Below are positions 1-13,453 of a stretch of DNA of 64,000 bases, one piece after another. Source of the DNA: an uncultured Pelagibacteraceae bacterium (GTDB lineage Bacteria; Pseudomonadota; Alphaproteobacteria; Pelagibacterales; Pelagibacteraceae); the NCBI GenBank assembly GCA_902580565.1, contig CACHLD010000003.1, positions 1-64,000 on the forward strand. Reading direction: 5' to 3'. A program made the translations under genes and the position numbers. Below the pieces are notes generated by a model. The model saw nothing but the letters and a program-made list of their open reading frames with translations. It was not told the DNA's origin and made no database searches. The number at the start of each line of letters is the position of its first letter. Position 1 is the stretch's first letter.

Positions 1-680
1 TTTTCATCAGGATCTGTTCTATCAAATTTTAAGTAGGCTTTAACACCTGTGTCTAAAATTTTAAAGTTTATATCCTCATTCTTGCCTTTAATAGTTGCTT
101 TAAATTTTTTATTAAACAGATTTCCCGTAAATTGATTCTTTTTAAATCCAAAATTTGAATAATTAAGTTTTTTAATTGTGAACAAAGTTTTATTATCTTT
201 TAAGAAATCAATAGCTCCATGCTTAAAAGATAATTTTTTATCTAATTCTATAAGATACTTTGATAATTCTTCAAAACTATCAATATTTAAAGAAACACTA
301 GGTTTATCGATGTAAATCTTTTGTGATATAATTGCCTTATTGTTATAAATGTCTTTTAATTTTAAATAAATTTTTATTTCGTTTGATGAAAGTGAAATAG
401 GTTTATTTTTAAGTTCTAAATTTACGTTTTTTAAAAGTAAGTTAGGTAAAGGAAAGACGTTATACTCAATTAAGCTAAAATTTTTTAATTTGAAATTATA
501 GTTTTTATTAAGATATTCTTTAACGTGCTCAACTTTTTTTTTATAATCAAAAAATTTTGGAATTGAAAGAAACAATGAAAAAGCAATCAGAAAGAGAACA
601 ATTATATGCGTCAAATAGAAAAGAAATTTAAAAAGTTTTGATTTCTTGATGTGAATATTTTTATAAATTTTATTTAGCAT
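1..680 (-). CDS. AsmA-like membrane-anchored protein, N-terminal part (runs off the window)
   Basis: This is an open frame from an ATG at 680 read leftward to the window edge, about 226 codons without a stop; the C-terminus lies outside. The N-terminus is basic and is followed by one hydrophobic membrane segment at about residues 20-42. The part after it resembles the start of AsmA-type proteins, with a short segment rich in leucine, proline and asparagine (FPLPNLLLKNVNLEL). AsmA-like proteins are inner-membrane-anchored periplasmic proteins linked to outer-membrane lipid homeostasis. It is divergent from uvrD with only 44 bp between the starts. The family call rests on topology and one short motif, so it is tentative. 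Confidence 0.5.
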   Translation of the reverse strand, partial: MLNKIYKNIHIKKSKLFKFLFYLTHIIVLFLIAFSLFLSIPKFFDYKKKVEHVKEYLNKNYNFKLKNFSLIEYNVFPLPNLLLKNVNLELKNKPISLSSNEIKIYLKLKDIYNNKAIISQKIYIDKPSVSLNIDSFEELSKYLIELDKKLSFKHGAIDFLKDNKTLFTIKKLNYSNFGFKKNQFTGNLFNKKFKATIKGKNEDINFKILDTGVKAYLKFDRTDPDE

Positions 681-724
681 TTTTTTTATTTTTATAACTA
701 GTGTATAAATGAAATTTTTCTACA

Positions 725-2760
725 ATGAATAACATAGATAATTTAATTGAAAACCTTAACAAAGAACAAAAGGAAGCAGTTCTTAGCACGGAGGGCCCTA
801 ATTTAATTGTAGCAGGAGCGGGATCCGGAAAAACTCGAGTGCTTACAACAAGATTAATTCATATTATTAATCAAAAAAAGGCATGGGCAAGTCAGATATT
901 ATGTGTAACTTTTACAAATAAGGCCGCAAAAGAAATGCAAAATAGAGTACTGCAAAGCCTTAAAGGTAGCTCAAATGCAATTCCATGGTTGGGAACATTT
1001 CATTCTATAAGTGTTAAGTTTTTGAGAAGACATGCAGAGGCGCTAGATTATAAAAGCAATTTTACAATTTTAGACACAGATGATCAAAAAAAACTTATTA
1101 GAAATATTATAAAGGGCGAAGATCTTGATGCTAAAAAGTTTTCCCCTCAATTAATAATGTATCATATTGATCAATGGAAAAATAAAGGTCTCTTGCCAAA
1201 AAATGTTAAATTAGAAAAATCTGGCTCTATAATGAAATCAATTTTAAAAGTTTATGAAATCTATCAGAGAAAAATTAAAGATTTAAATGCGTTTGACTTT
1301 GGAGATTTAATTTTATTTTGTGTTAAACTATTTGAAGAACATAATGATATAAGACAAATTTATCAAAATAATTTTAAATATATATTAGTTGACGAATTTC
1401 AAGATACGAATTTTATTCAAAATAAATGGTTAAATTTACTAGTCAACAAAGAGCAAAACATTTGTTGTGTTGGTGATGATGACCAGTCGATTTATAGCTG
1501 GAGAGGAGCAGAAATAAAAAATTTTTTAACTTTTGATAAAATATATAAAAACTGTAAAGTATTTAAACTCGAACAAAACTACCGGTCTACCAAAAATATA
1601 TTAGATACCGCCTCTTACCTGATTTCTAATAATACTAATAGAGTAGGTAAAAAATTATGGTCATCTGCTAATCAAGGGGAACTAGTTAAATTAAATTGCT
1701 ACAGGTCAGGAAAAGACGAAGCTCAGGGAGTTAGTGACATTATCGAGCATAATCTTAAAAAGAAATATTCTTTAAATGATATTTCTATTCTAGTAAGAGC
1801 TATATATCAGACTAGAGAATTTGAAGAAAGATTTTTACAAGTTGGTGTTGGTTACCGTGTCTTAGGAGGTATAAAATTTTATGAAAGAGCAGAGATAAAA
1901 GATGCAGTTTCTTATTTAAGAATAATAAATCAAAAATACGATGATTTAGCTCTAGAACGAGTTATAGGAACACCAAAAAGAGGTGTTGGTGAAAGCACGC
2001 TAAATCAAATTTACAAGTTTGCTAAAGAAAATAAATTATGTTTAGAGGACTCAATTATAAAACTTACAGAGCAAGGAAAATTAAAGCCTAAAATAAAAAC
2101 TGCACTCAATCAATTAACAAAAATGATTCATAAATGGCGAAAAGACTCTCAAAATATGAAACATTATGATTTGTTAAAACTAGTATTAGATGAGTCTGGT
2201 TATTCAGCAATGTTAAAAGATAAGAAAGATCTAGAAAACGAAAATAGATTAGAAAATCTTAAAGAACTATTAAGAGCTATGCAGGATTATGATAACCTTC
2301 AAAGTTTTCTTGAGCATGTTGCTTTAGCTACATCAATAGATCAAGAATGGGAAGGAGCTAAAGTAAACTTAATGACCATGCATGCTGCTAAAGGATTAGA
2401 ATTTGATGTAGTTTTTTTACCCGGATGGGAAGAAGGGCTCTTTCCTCATCAGAAATCCCTGGAAGAAAAAGGAGATTTTGCACTAGAGGAAGAAAGGAGG
2501 CTTGCTTATGTTGGCATTACTAGAGCAAAAAAAGAAGCCTATTTATCTTTTGCAATGAAAAGAGCCTATCATGGAGACTGGATGGACGCACTACCTTCAA
2601 GATTTGTAAATGAAATTCCAGATGAAAACGTCAAAAAAAATGAAATCGATATTGACAAAACTTCAGAAGATTTTGAATTTAATCAGGACAACTCAATCGA
2701 ATACGAAGAGGGATATAGGAGCCCTGGTTGGGATAGATATAAGAAAAATAAAATTCTCAA

Positions 2761-2773
<13 letters not shown>
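725..2773 (+). CDS. uvrD: UvrD/PcrA-type ATP-dependent DNA helicase
   Basis: This is a superfamily 1A 3'-5' helicase that removes UvrC-incised oligonucleotides in excision repair and acts in mismatch repair. All core motifs are visible: Walker A GAGSGKT (residues 31-37), DEFQDT (motif II), GDDDQSIYSWRGA (motif III), QNYRST (motif IV), MTMHAAKGLEFD (motif V) and EEERRLAYVGITRAKK (motif VI). At 682 residues it is slightly shorter than E. coli UvrD, and the C-terminal tail is short. A TATAAA box at 704-709 could be its -10 element. The stop overlaps the pepP start by 13 bp, so the two are probably co-transcribed. PcrA and Rep are alternative names for the same family; other excision-repair genes (uvrB, uvrC, ligA) occur elsewhere in the window. 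Confidence 0.93.
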
Positions 2774-6507
<3,734 letters not shown>

Positions 6508-6512
6508 TTAAA

Positions 6513-7334
6513 TCACTTTATCTTTTGTAAAATCTTTTTGAAAAAACTATCATCATTTTTAACGACAATTTTCTCTTTAATCTTATATTCTTTATTTAAA
6601 ACTTTATAAGATTTTTTAAACCAATCACTAGAATTATAATTATAACCTAAGACGCTCGCATATTTATTTGCCTCCTCTAATAATCCTAGATAATGATGTA
6701 TTTCTACCAATCGATGTAAAGCCTCTTCAATAAAAATAGTCTTATCATATTTTTCTGTTATAATTTTAAGGCGGTTAATAGCAGGTATCCATTTTTGTAA
6801 TGATATGTAATATTTAGCAATAAATAATTCTTTAGCGGCAAGTTGATTTTGTATTAAATCTTTTTTGAATTTAAGATCAATAGCATAATCTGTGTTTGGA
6901 TATTTTTTGATAAAGAAATCTATTTTTTGATCTGCATCTATTAAAGGCTTCAAATCTTTTTTTTCATCTGAAATATTTTCAAAATGAATTATAGCAACTA
7001 AATAATGAGCATACATTACATTTTTGTCAGCAGGATATTTTTCCAAATATCTATCCAAATTTTCTAGTGCCTGGGAATAAAAATTGATACCATATAAAGA
7101 GTAGCTAGACATTATTGCTGATTTAGCTGCGAACTCAATATTATCAAAATTTAACTCTGCCTCTGAAAATTTTTTGTTTGCAAAAAAATAATCTCCTTTT
7201 TCAAACGATGTATAACCTTCGTTATATAACTTGTAAGGATCTACTCTAGGTTTAGGAGTGTACTCAGCTTCTTTTTTGCTACAATTGCTTGTTATAAAAA
7301 TTATTAAAAATAAAAAAATAAACTTTTGATACAT
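6513..7334 (-). CDS. bamD: BamD outer-membrane assembly lipoprotein
   Basis: BamD is the essential lipoprotein of the BAM complex that inserts beta-barrel proteins into the outer membrane. The N-terminus is a lipoprotein signal (hydrophobic residues 4-16, lipobox ITSNC with the modified Cys at about 18). The rest is helical with TPR-like repeats (for example YNEGYTSFEKGDYFFANKKF and ENLDRYLEKYPADKNVMYAHY). The length of 273 residues fits the family. Its place after lpxC in the block is typical for alphaproteobacteria and supports the call. It is 46 bp downstream of lpxC and 8 bp upstream of ligA, so it is probably in the same transcript. Confidence 0.9.
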   Translation of the reverse strand: MYQKFIFLFLIIFITSNCSKKEAEYTPKPRVDPYKLYNEGYTSFEKGDYFFANKKFSEAELNFDNIEFAAKSAIMSSYSLYGINFYSQALENLDRYLEKYPADKNVMYAHYLVAIIHFENISDEKKDLKPLIDADQKIDFFIKKYPNTDYAIDLKFKKDLIQNQLAAKELFIAKYYISLQKWIPAINRLKIITEKYDKTIFIEEALHRLVEIHHYLGLLEEANKYASVLGYNYNSSDWFKKSYKVLNKEYKIKEKIVVKNDDSFFKKILQKIK

Positions 7335-7380
7335 TTTTAATTCATATCAAAAAAATTAAATTAGGTAAATTTTTGTTTTA

Positions 7381-8307
7381 TTAAATATTAGCTGAAACTG
7401 ATCTTTTTGTAGAATCTTTTAAATTATCTTTTTTACCTTCAGCTAGATTTGTTGTAATTGCCCAATTCGATTTATTGGAGAAAAATTTAATTAAAAGTTT
7501 GTTTGTCAATGCGTGTCCACCTTGAGAAGTTTTAACATGGCCAAATATTCTATGTCCTGACAGCATTAAATCACCAAGACAATCCAAAATTTTGTGAAAA
7601 ACAAACTCATGTCTATTTCTTAAGCCGTTTTCATTTAAAATCTCATTTCCTTTTACAACGACAGCATTGTCTAGTGAACCGCCTTTTGCTAATCCTTGAC
7701 TCTTTATAAAATCTATATCTTCATAAAGGCAAAAAGTTCTTGAATTATAAATCTCAACTAAATCTGCATTACTTAACTTAAATTCTTTTCTTCTTCTTCT
7801 TATTAATGGATTTGTATAAACTATTTCAAAATCTACTATTAAATCATTTTCTAATGGTTCTATAGATATATATTTTTCACCTTCGTTTATTTCAACTTTC
7901 TTTAAAACTTTAATAAATTTTCTTAATTCGTTTTGACTTCTTGAGCCGACAGATCTTATCGCATCAACAAATTCACTAGCTGATCCATCTAAAATCGGTA
8001 TCTCAGGGGCATCAACTTCAACTAGTGCGTTATCAATTCCTTCTCCAAAAAATGCTGCCATTAGATGTTCAACGGTAGATATTGTAGTACCGTTTTTATT
8101 TTTTATCTTAGTACAAAGTATTGGTTCAACTACATTTTTAAAACTGGCCTCAATTAAATTATCATGACTTAAATCAACCCTTTGAAATTGAATTCCAAAA
8201 TTTTCTTTTGCTGGTTTGATAACTAAATTTACTTTAACGCCATTATGTAAACCTACTCCACTGAGTTTTATTGTTCCATTAATGGTTCTTTGATTTTGAT
8301 AAGACAT
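7381..8307 (-). CDS. lpxC: UDP-3-O-acyl-N-acetylglucosamine deacetylase LpxC
   Basis: This zinc-dependent deacetylase makes the first committed step of lipid A synthesis. Visible signatures are the first zinc ligand in TVEHLMAAF (His81) and the second site in HKILDCLGDL (His and Asp near 237-241), followed by GHRIFGHVKTSQGGHALTN. The length of 308 residues is normal. The gene shows that the organism makes lipopolysaccharide. It follows ftsA after 65 bp, the widest gap inside the block, where a possible promoter is seen (8320-8349). It may therefore be expressed partly on its own. Confidence 0.95.
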   Translation of the reverse strand: MSYQNQRTINGTIKLSGVGLHNGVKVNLVIKPAKENFGIQFQRVDLSHDNLIEASFKNVVEPILCTKIKNKNGTTISTVEHLMAAFFGEGIDNALVEVDAPEIPILDGSASEFVDAIRSVGSRSQNELRKFIKVLKKVEINEGEKYISIEPLENDLIVDFEIVYTNPLIRRRRKEFKLSNADLVEIYNSRTFCLYEDIDFIKSQGLAKGGSLDNAVVVKGNEILNENGLRNRHEFVFHKILDCLGDLMLSGHRIFGHVKTSQGGHALTNKLLIKFFSNKSNWAITTNLAEGKKDNLKDSTKRSVSANI

Positions 8308-8319
8308 AAAGCTGTATAC

Positions 8320-8349
8320 ATAATAGAATGTGCTTGATTAAAACAACAA
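8320..8349 (-). promoter_or_regulatory. Possible internal promoter ahead of lpxC
   Basis: On the minus strand a TTGTTG (-35, 8344-8349) and a TATTAT (-10, 8320-8325) are separated by 18 bp. The implied transcript start lies only a few bases before the lpxC ATG at 8307. The match is by eye in A+T-rich DNA, where such boxes arise by chance, so support is weak. Confidence 0.3.
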
Positions 8350-8372
8350 ATGTTTCAAAAAATAACAATTAA

Positions 8373-9569
8373 TTATTCAAAAATTGATTGGAAAATCCTA
8401 GTTATTAAAGAACTTTTTGTTTGAATTATAGGAATAGCTTCTTTTTTCCAACCAAATAAAGATAATTTGGCGGCATTATAAATTAATTTATCAAATGCAA
8501 CATCTATAAATTTTACCTGAAATCCATTTTTTTTATAGATACAATTTTCAAAAATTTGTTTAAAATTTTCAGATATTAAATTATCCTGAACATTAAAATA
8601 AACTTGATTACTCATTTGTTTAAAACTTTCAATATTAATATTTTTATTGAATATTATGTCTATAATTTCTTCTATCCTTGAGTTTGCAATTTCGTAGACT
8701 AATTTTTTTTTAATTTTTCTATAATCATCATTAATAAAAAATTTTTCTTCAAAGTATTGTTCTTCGTCATATTTTTGAATTTTAAAAGGTTTATCTAACA
8801 AAATTGTATTAATAATTTCATTTTTTATAGAACATACTTTTTCAATATCTTTGATAATCATAGTTGAACCAAAATTAAATGACTCTGAGTACCTAAAAGA
8901 AGATTTATCAAAAAAACTTATTTGTGACTTAGTTTTTCCTAAATTAATTTTGAAAAAATTTTCATCTTTTTGATTTTGATCAATCAGCTGAGCGCCCTCT
9001 ATAAAATCTTTTAAAAGAATTTTTTCAATATTTAAATTATTTTTCTTAAATATTCTTTTAATATCTTTGAGATCATTATTCTTTATTAAGTAAAAAGTTA
9101 ATTCATGACTATAAAAATCTCCAAATAATCCAATCGGTAGATTTTCAACCACAGTACCGTCCAAAATATTTTTTGAATTAAAAATATGTAGAATTGTTTT
9201 ATCTTTCTCATTTTCAGAGATTATTAACTTCAGTGAATTGAGTATGTAAGAAATATTGTCTTTTAAAACTTGAGACTGATTAAGTTTTTTATATCCAGAA
9301 ATATTTACACATGAGTAATCAAAAATATCTAAAATTATATAAACACTCTTAAAAACATAGTCCAATTTATTTTCAATAGCTGTAATATTTTTTTTTACCG
9401 TCTCAATTGCCAAATTTATATTAAAAAATTTATTTCCAGCAACTCCTTCATTTGGTGCTATCATTTTTACATCTATTGTAAAGTTTTGATTATCATCATA
9501 TTTACCAGCTATGAATGTATAATTAGATCTATTTATTTCTACAAAAAGAATAAAGGAGTTTATTTCCAT
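8373..9569 (-). CDS. ftsA: Cell division protein FtsA (divergent)
   Basis: FtsA is the actin-like membrane tether of FtsZ. The call rests on position (between ftsQ and lpxC), length (398 residues), an SHS2-like N-terminal region and a C-terminal amphipathic helix (SSLITRIFQSIFE) that matches the membrane-targeting sequence of FtsA. The actin-type phosphate-binding loops are hard to recognise and the sequence is far more diverged than FtsZ or FtsI in the same block. It is 3 bp from ftsQ. Unlike the usual order, ftsZ does not follow it. A degenerate actin-fold protein with altered nucleotide binding cannot be excluded. Confidence 0.75.
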   Translation of the reverse strand: MEINSFILFVEINRSNYTFIAGKYDDNQNFTIDVKMIAPNEGVAGNKFFNINLAIETVKKNITAIENKLDYVFKSVYIILDIFDYSCVNISGYKKLNQSQVLKDNISYILNSLKLIISENEKDKTILHIFNSKNILDGTVVENLPIGLFGDFYSHELTFYLIKNNDLKDIKRIFKKNNLNIEKILLKDFIEGAQLIDQNQKDENFFKINLGKTKSQISFFDKSSFRYSESFNFGSTMIIKDIEKVCSIKNEIINTILLDKPFKIQKYDEEQYFEEKFFINDDYRKIKKKLVYEIANSRIEEIIDIIFNKNINIESFKQMSNQVYFNVQDNLISENFKQIFENCIYKKNGFQVKFIDVAFDKLIYNAAKLSLFGWKKEAIPIIQTKSSLITRIFQSIFE

Positions 9570-9572
9570 TAG

Positions 9573-10232
9573 CTAATTTAAAATTAATTGGTTTTTTATT
9601 CTATAATCATAAATTTTATAATTTTTAAAATTTATATCAGAATGTGATAACATAAAATTTTTTAAACTCGATTGATAATCTTTTATGGGTAATTTTATAG
9701 ATATCCCATCAAATAAAATCAAATCCCATCTTCCTGACTCAAAGAAATAATAAGATTTTATTTTTTCTAAAGGAAATTGAATATTTTTAAGATTTTTGAA
9801 TAAAGAAGCAAATTTTTTGTCTCCACCAAAAACTTCAGGTAAGTCTTTGTAAATTTTTATTTCTTTAAATTTAATTAAATCTCCTTTCTCAGTAATATAA
9901 AATTTCTCTTTTTTTTTTAAAAGTATTGCTATGGGTTTTTTTTCAAAAATAATAATTTTTAAGGTATGAGGATAAATTTTTTTGATACTGAAACTTTCAA
10001 TAAACGGTTCTTTCATTAAATTATCTTGAATTTGAGATGTATTTAATAAGAATAAATTTTTTTCATATAAAAAATCTAAATTTTTTTTTATTTCTTCTTC
10101 CTCTATGGCAAAAGTATTACTTAAATTTATTTGCTTAATATTTAGCCATGAATTTGAGTTAAAATTAAAATTTGGATTGTAAGTAGTTAATAGAACGAAA
10201 AAAAAAATTGCCAATAATAATGACTTTTTCAT
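9573..10232 (-). CDS. ftsQ: Cell division protein FtsQ
   Basis: FtsQ is a bitopic membrane protein that links early and late divisome proteins. It has a short cytoplasmic start, a membrane segment at about residues 4-20, a POTRA-like domain (roughly 28-100, including LSNTFAIEEEEIKKNLDFLY and the conserved EPFIESFSIKKIYPHTLKI) and a beta domain after it. At 219 residues it is shorter than E. coli FtsQ because the cytoplasmic N-terminus is minimal. It overlaps ddl by 4 bp and precedes ftsA, the canonical arrangement. Confidence 0.88.
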   Translation of the reverse strand: MKKSLLLAIFFFVLLTTYNPNFNFNSNSWLNIKQINLSNTFAIEEEEIKKNLDFLYEKNLFLLNTSQIQDNLMKEPFIESFSIKKIYPHTLKIIIFEKKPIAILLKKKEKFYITEKGDLIKFKEIKIYKDLPEVFGGDKKFASLFKNLKNIQFPLEKIKSYYFFESGRWDLILFDGISIKLPIKDYQSSLKNFMLSHSDINFKNYKIYDYRIKNQLILN

Positions 10233-11164
10233 TTATTTATGCTTGCATTAAGGAGTATCCTTTTAACCAAATTTTCAAAAGAAATACCTTTGTGATTGGC
10301 TATTTCAGGAACCAATGAAAGATTGGTCATACCGGGTTGAGTATTAATTTCTAAAAGATAAAATTGGTTTTTAAAAAATTTAAAGTCCGATCTTGTTACG
10401 CCATTACAATTTAGGGCTTTGTGTGTTTTTTTTGCAATTTGTAAAACTTTTTTATATTTAGAGGAGCTTAAGTTTGCAGGCATAATATGTTTTGTTTTTG
10501 CTGCTTTAGAATATTTAGCTTTATAATCATAAAATTTTCTTCTGGGTTTAAGCTCTATTGCACCCAAGGGCTTGCCGTTAATAACAGCCACTTGTACTTC
10601 TTGACCTCCAATATAACGTTCAAACATTAAATAAGGATATTTTTTAAATAAATTTTTTGCTGATTTTTTAAGTTCAATTAAATTTTTACATATTTTTACA
10701 CCTAAACTAGAACCTTCATTAGTGGGTTTTACAACTATCGGAAATTTGATTTTTAAATTTTTAATTAATTTTGTTAATTTCATTTTATTATATTCTTTTT
10801 TTTCAATGACAAAATAAATTGGAGATTTAATTTTATGTTTTTTAAATATTTCTTTTGAAATTATTTTATTCATTGCATTATATGAACTTATCACTCCCGA
10901 ATGAGTATATGGTATTCTAAGATACTCGAAATAACTTTGAGCAATACCATCTTCTCCGTCTCTACCGTGAAGTGCATTAAAAATTACATCAACTTTATTT
11001 TTATCAATTAAGTTTAGAGACCTCTTTTTTGGATCAAAAGATGAAGTTTTATAGCCTAATTTTTTAAGCGCTTTAAGACATGCTCTACCACTTTCAAGGC
11101 TCACCTTTCTCTCTCCAGATGTGCCTCCTAGCACTACTAAAACTTTTTTATTTTTCATTTCCAA
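10229..11164 (-). CDS. ddl: D-alanine--D-alanine ligase
   Basis: This ATP-grasp ligase makes the D-Ala-D-Ala dipeptide used by MurF. Seen in order: N-terminal VLGGTSGERKVSLESG, the small-residue loop NALHGRDGEDGIAQ, the ATP-grasp lysines (FPIVVKPTNEGSSLGV) and the Mg-binding end (YLLEINTQPGMTNLSLVPEIA). The length of 311 residues is typical of DdlB. The ATG at 11164 overlaps murB by 17 bp; an ATG two codons further in (11158) is an equally good start. It follows murB and precedes ftsQ as in other dcw clusters. Confidence 0.95.
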   Translation of the reverse strand: MEMKNKKVLVVLGGTSGERKVSLESGRACLKALKKLGYKTSSFDPKKRSLNLIDKNKVDVIFNALHGRDGEDGIAQSYFEYLRIPYTHSGVISSYNAMNKIISKEIFKKHKIKSPIYFVIEKKEYNKMKLTKLIKNLKIKFPIVVKPTNEGSSLGVKICKNLIELKKSAKNLFKKYPYLMFERYIGGQEVQVAVINGKPLGAIELKPRRKFYDYKAKYSKAAKTKHIMPANLSSSKYKKVLQIAKKTHKALNCNGVTRSDFKFFKNQFYLLEINTQPGMTNLSLVPEIANHKGISFENLVKRILLNASINK

Positions 11165-12056
11165 TAATCTTTATTTCTAATTCTAAATTAATACCTGTTT
11201 TCAATTTAACTTCTTCCTTAACTTTATTAATTAGTTTTTCTATATCTGAAGCTTTAGCTTTGCCATTATTTATAAAAAAATTGCAATGTTTCTCTGAAAT
11301 TTTTGCATCTCCAACACTAAAACTATCACATCCTGACTCCTTAATTAATGCCCATGCTTTTTTTCCATTACTATTTTTAAACGTACTACCTCCAGTTTTA
11401 ATTTTACTAGGTTGAGACTCATTTTTTTTTCTTATTAATTCTGTCTGTTTTTTTTCAATTGCTTCTTTTGAAGATAGCAGTCCCTTGAGAATCACTGAAA
11501 GAATAATATAATTTTTAGGTAAATTATTTCCTCTATAATGAAATTGAATTTCGTTCTTAGTAATAATTTTTTCTTCTCCATTAGTATCTAGAACTTTTAC
11601 AGAATGTAAAATTTGTGAAATATCTGAACCATAACAGCCGCAATTCATTGCAACTGCACCTCCTATTGATCCAGGTATACATGATAAAAATTCCATTCCG
11701 CTTAAACTATGCTCTTTAGCAAAATCGGCTACCTTTCTATCAAATGTAGCAGCGCCTGCTTCTATTTTATCTTTATCTAATAATTTTATTTGAGAAAATT
11801 TTGAACTTAATTTAATTACAATTCCTTTAACTCCAGAGTCTCTTATCAGAGTGTTAGAACCCGCCCCTAAAATATAAAGATCGTACTTGAGCCCTTTAAG
11901 TTGCCTTAAAAACTCTGAAATTTGAAGTTTATTTTCAGGCCGAAAAAAAATATCTGCAGGACCTCCCAGATTGAACCAACTATATTTAGAGAGATTTTCA
12001 TTAGTTATTAAGTTTTTTCCAAATTTTTTTTGTAATAAATTGATGTCTATATTCAT
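11148..12056 (-). CDS. murB: UDP-N-acetylenolpyruvoylglucosamine reductase MurB
   Basis: This FAD enzyme reduces enolpyruvyl-UDP-GlcNAc to UDP-MurNAc with NADPH. The FAD-binding region includes WFNLGGPADIFF, LGAGSNTLI and SCIPGSIGGAVAMNCGCYGSDI; the catalytic serine region is GGSTFKNSNGKKAW. The absence of the large type I insertion makes it type II. The frame is open to an ATG at 12083, but the ATG at 12056 forms a 4-bp ATGA overlap with the murC stop and gives the usual N-terminus (MNIDINLLQKKFG), so I chose it (302 residues). Confidence 0.93.
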   Translation of the reverse strand: MNIDINLLQKKFGKNLITNENLSKYSWFNLGGPADIFFRPENKLQISEFLRQLKGLKYDLYILGAGSNTLIRDSGVKGIVIKLSSKFSQIKLLDKDKIEAGAATFDRKVADFAKEHSLSGMEFLSCIPGSIGGAVAMNCGCYGSDISQILHSVKVLDTNGEEKIITKNEIQFHYRGNNLPKNYIILSVILKGLLSSKEAIEKKQTELIRKKNESQPSKIKTGGSTFKNSNGKKAWALIKESGCDSFSVGDAKISEKHCNFFINNGKAKASDIEKLINKVKEEVKLKTGINLELEIKIIGNEK

Positions 12057-13453
12057 AACGTTTCTTTTAATTGTCTCATCCATTGAGAAATGGAGCCTGC
12101 ACCCATGCCAATTACTATTTCATCATTAAATAAATTTTTTTTAAAAAAATTAGATAGATCTTTTTGAGTTTTAACAATTGCAACTTGAGTTTTTGAATTT
12201 TTGGATATAAGCCTGGCAAAATTTAATAAATTAAAATTAGACCTCTTCTTTTCCCCAGCAGCATAGAGTGGACATATAATAACAAAATCAGATTTAATAA
12301 ATGATTTTGAAAATTCTTCTTTAAGTGACAGAACTCTCGAATATCTATGGGGTTCAAAAACACTTATGATTTTTCTAGTTTTATCATATACTTTGTTTAC
12401 TCCATCTAAAATTGATGAAATTTCTGTGGGATGATGAGCATAATCATCAAAAAATTCGTTCTTATTTCTAGAAAAGATTTTTGTCATTCTTCTTTGGACA
12501 CCTGAAAAATTCTTTAGTGATTTCTTTATAATATCAATTTTGACACCAATGTTAATACAAACTGCGATAGCAGCTGCAGCATTTAAAATATTATGTTTAC
12601 CAATTAATCTTAGATCAATGTTTTTAATTGTTTTTTTCTTTTTATTAGTATCTATATAATGAAAATCAAAAATAGAATTCTTAATATAATATCTAGGGTT
12701 AGATATTCTATAGTTTGCTTTTTTATTAAATCCGTAAGTAAAAATATTCTTATTCTTAATTTTATTTAAAATTTTTTTTATATTTTTATTATCAATACAA
12801 ATTAAAGATTTTCCAATAGGAGGGGTTTTATTTATAAAGTGCACAAATGCGTTTTCTAATTTCTTATAACTTTTATAATAATCAACATGTTCGTAGTCTA
12901 TATTAGTAACAATCGAATAATTAATAGGAAGCTTTAAAAAACTTCCATCTGACTCATCAGCTTCAAGAATTGACCAATCACCTTTTCCTAATTTTGCGTT
13001 GTTGTTAAAAGAGTTAATTACTCCTCCATTAATTATTGTTGGATCTAATTTCTGATCAGATAAGATTTTAGCAATTAATGAAGTAGTAGTTGTTTTTCCA
13101 TGTGAGCCTGTAATTATTATATTTTTTTTAAGTGAAACTACATTTGCTAGAATTTCAGCTCTTGAGTAAATTGGGATTTTTTTTCTTTTGGCTTGCTTAA
13201 TTTCTACATTGTTATCTTTAATTGCAGACGATTTAACAACAATAGTTGCATTTTTTATATTTTTACTTGAGTGACCAATATAGATTTTAATGCCTACTTT
13301 TGAACAGTTAAAAGTATTTTTATTTTTATTTTGGTCACTGCCTTGGATCTTAAAGCCCATATTTTTCATTACTTGAGCTAATCCACTCATTCCGATTCCG
13401 CCAATACCTATAAAATGTACAATCTCTGTTTGTCCTAATCTAATATTTTTCAT
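12053..13453 (-). CDS. murC: UDP-N-acetylmuramate--L-alanine ligase MurC
   Basis: It adds L-alanine to UDP-MurNAc, the first residue of the peptidoglycan stem. The N-terminal Rossmann signature HFIGIGGIGMSGLAQVM, the ATP loop ITGSHGKTTTT, the ADESDGSF segment and the YAHHPTEI motif of MurC are all visible. The length of 466 residues is normal. It lies between murG (14-bp overlap) and murB (4-bp overlap), suggesting translational coupling. Confidence 0.96.
   Translation of the reverse strand: MKNIRLGQTEIVHFIGIGGIGMSGLAQVMKNMGFKIQGSDQNKNKNTFNCSKVGIKIYIGHSSKNIKNATIVVKSSAIKDNNVEIKQAKRKKIPIYSRAEILANVVSLKKNIIITGSHGKTTTTSLIAKILSDQKLDPTIINGGVINSFNNNAKLGKGDWSILEADESDGSFLKLPINYSIVTNIDYEHVDYYKSYKKLENAFVHFINKTPPIGKSLICIDNKNIKKILNKIKNKNIFTYGFNKKANYRISNPRYYIKNSIFDFHYIDTNKKKKTIKNIDLRLIGKHNILNAAAAIAVCINIGVKIDIIKKSLKNFSGVQRRMTKIFSRNKNEFFDDYAHHPTEISSILDGVNKVYDKTRKIISVFEPHRYSRVLSLKEEFSKSFIKSDFVIICPLYAAGEKKRSNFNLLNFARLISKNSKTQVAIVKTQKDLSNFFKKNLFNDEIVIGMGAGSISQWMRQLKETL

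Noticed and set aside
11080-11415. 111-residue plus-strand ORF over the murB-ddl junction
   Set aside because: It is antisense to two well-supported genes and has no family signature, only hydrophobic residues from complementing lysine-rich codons.
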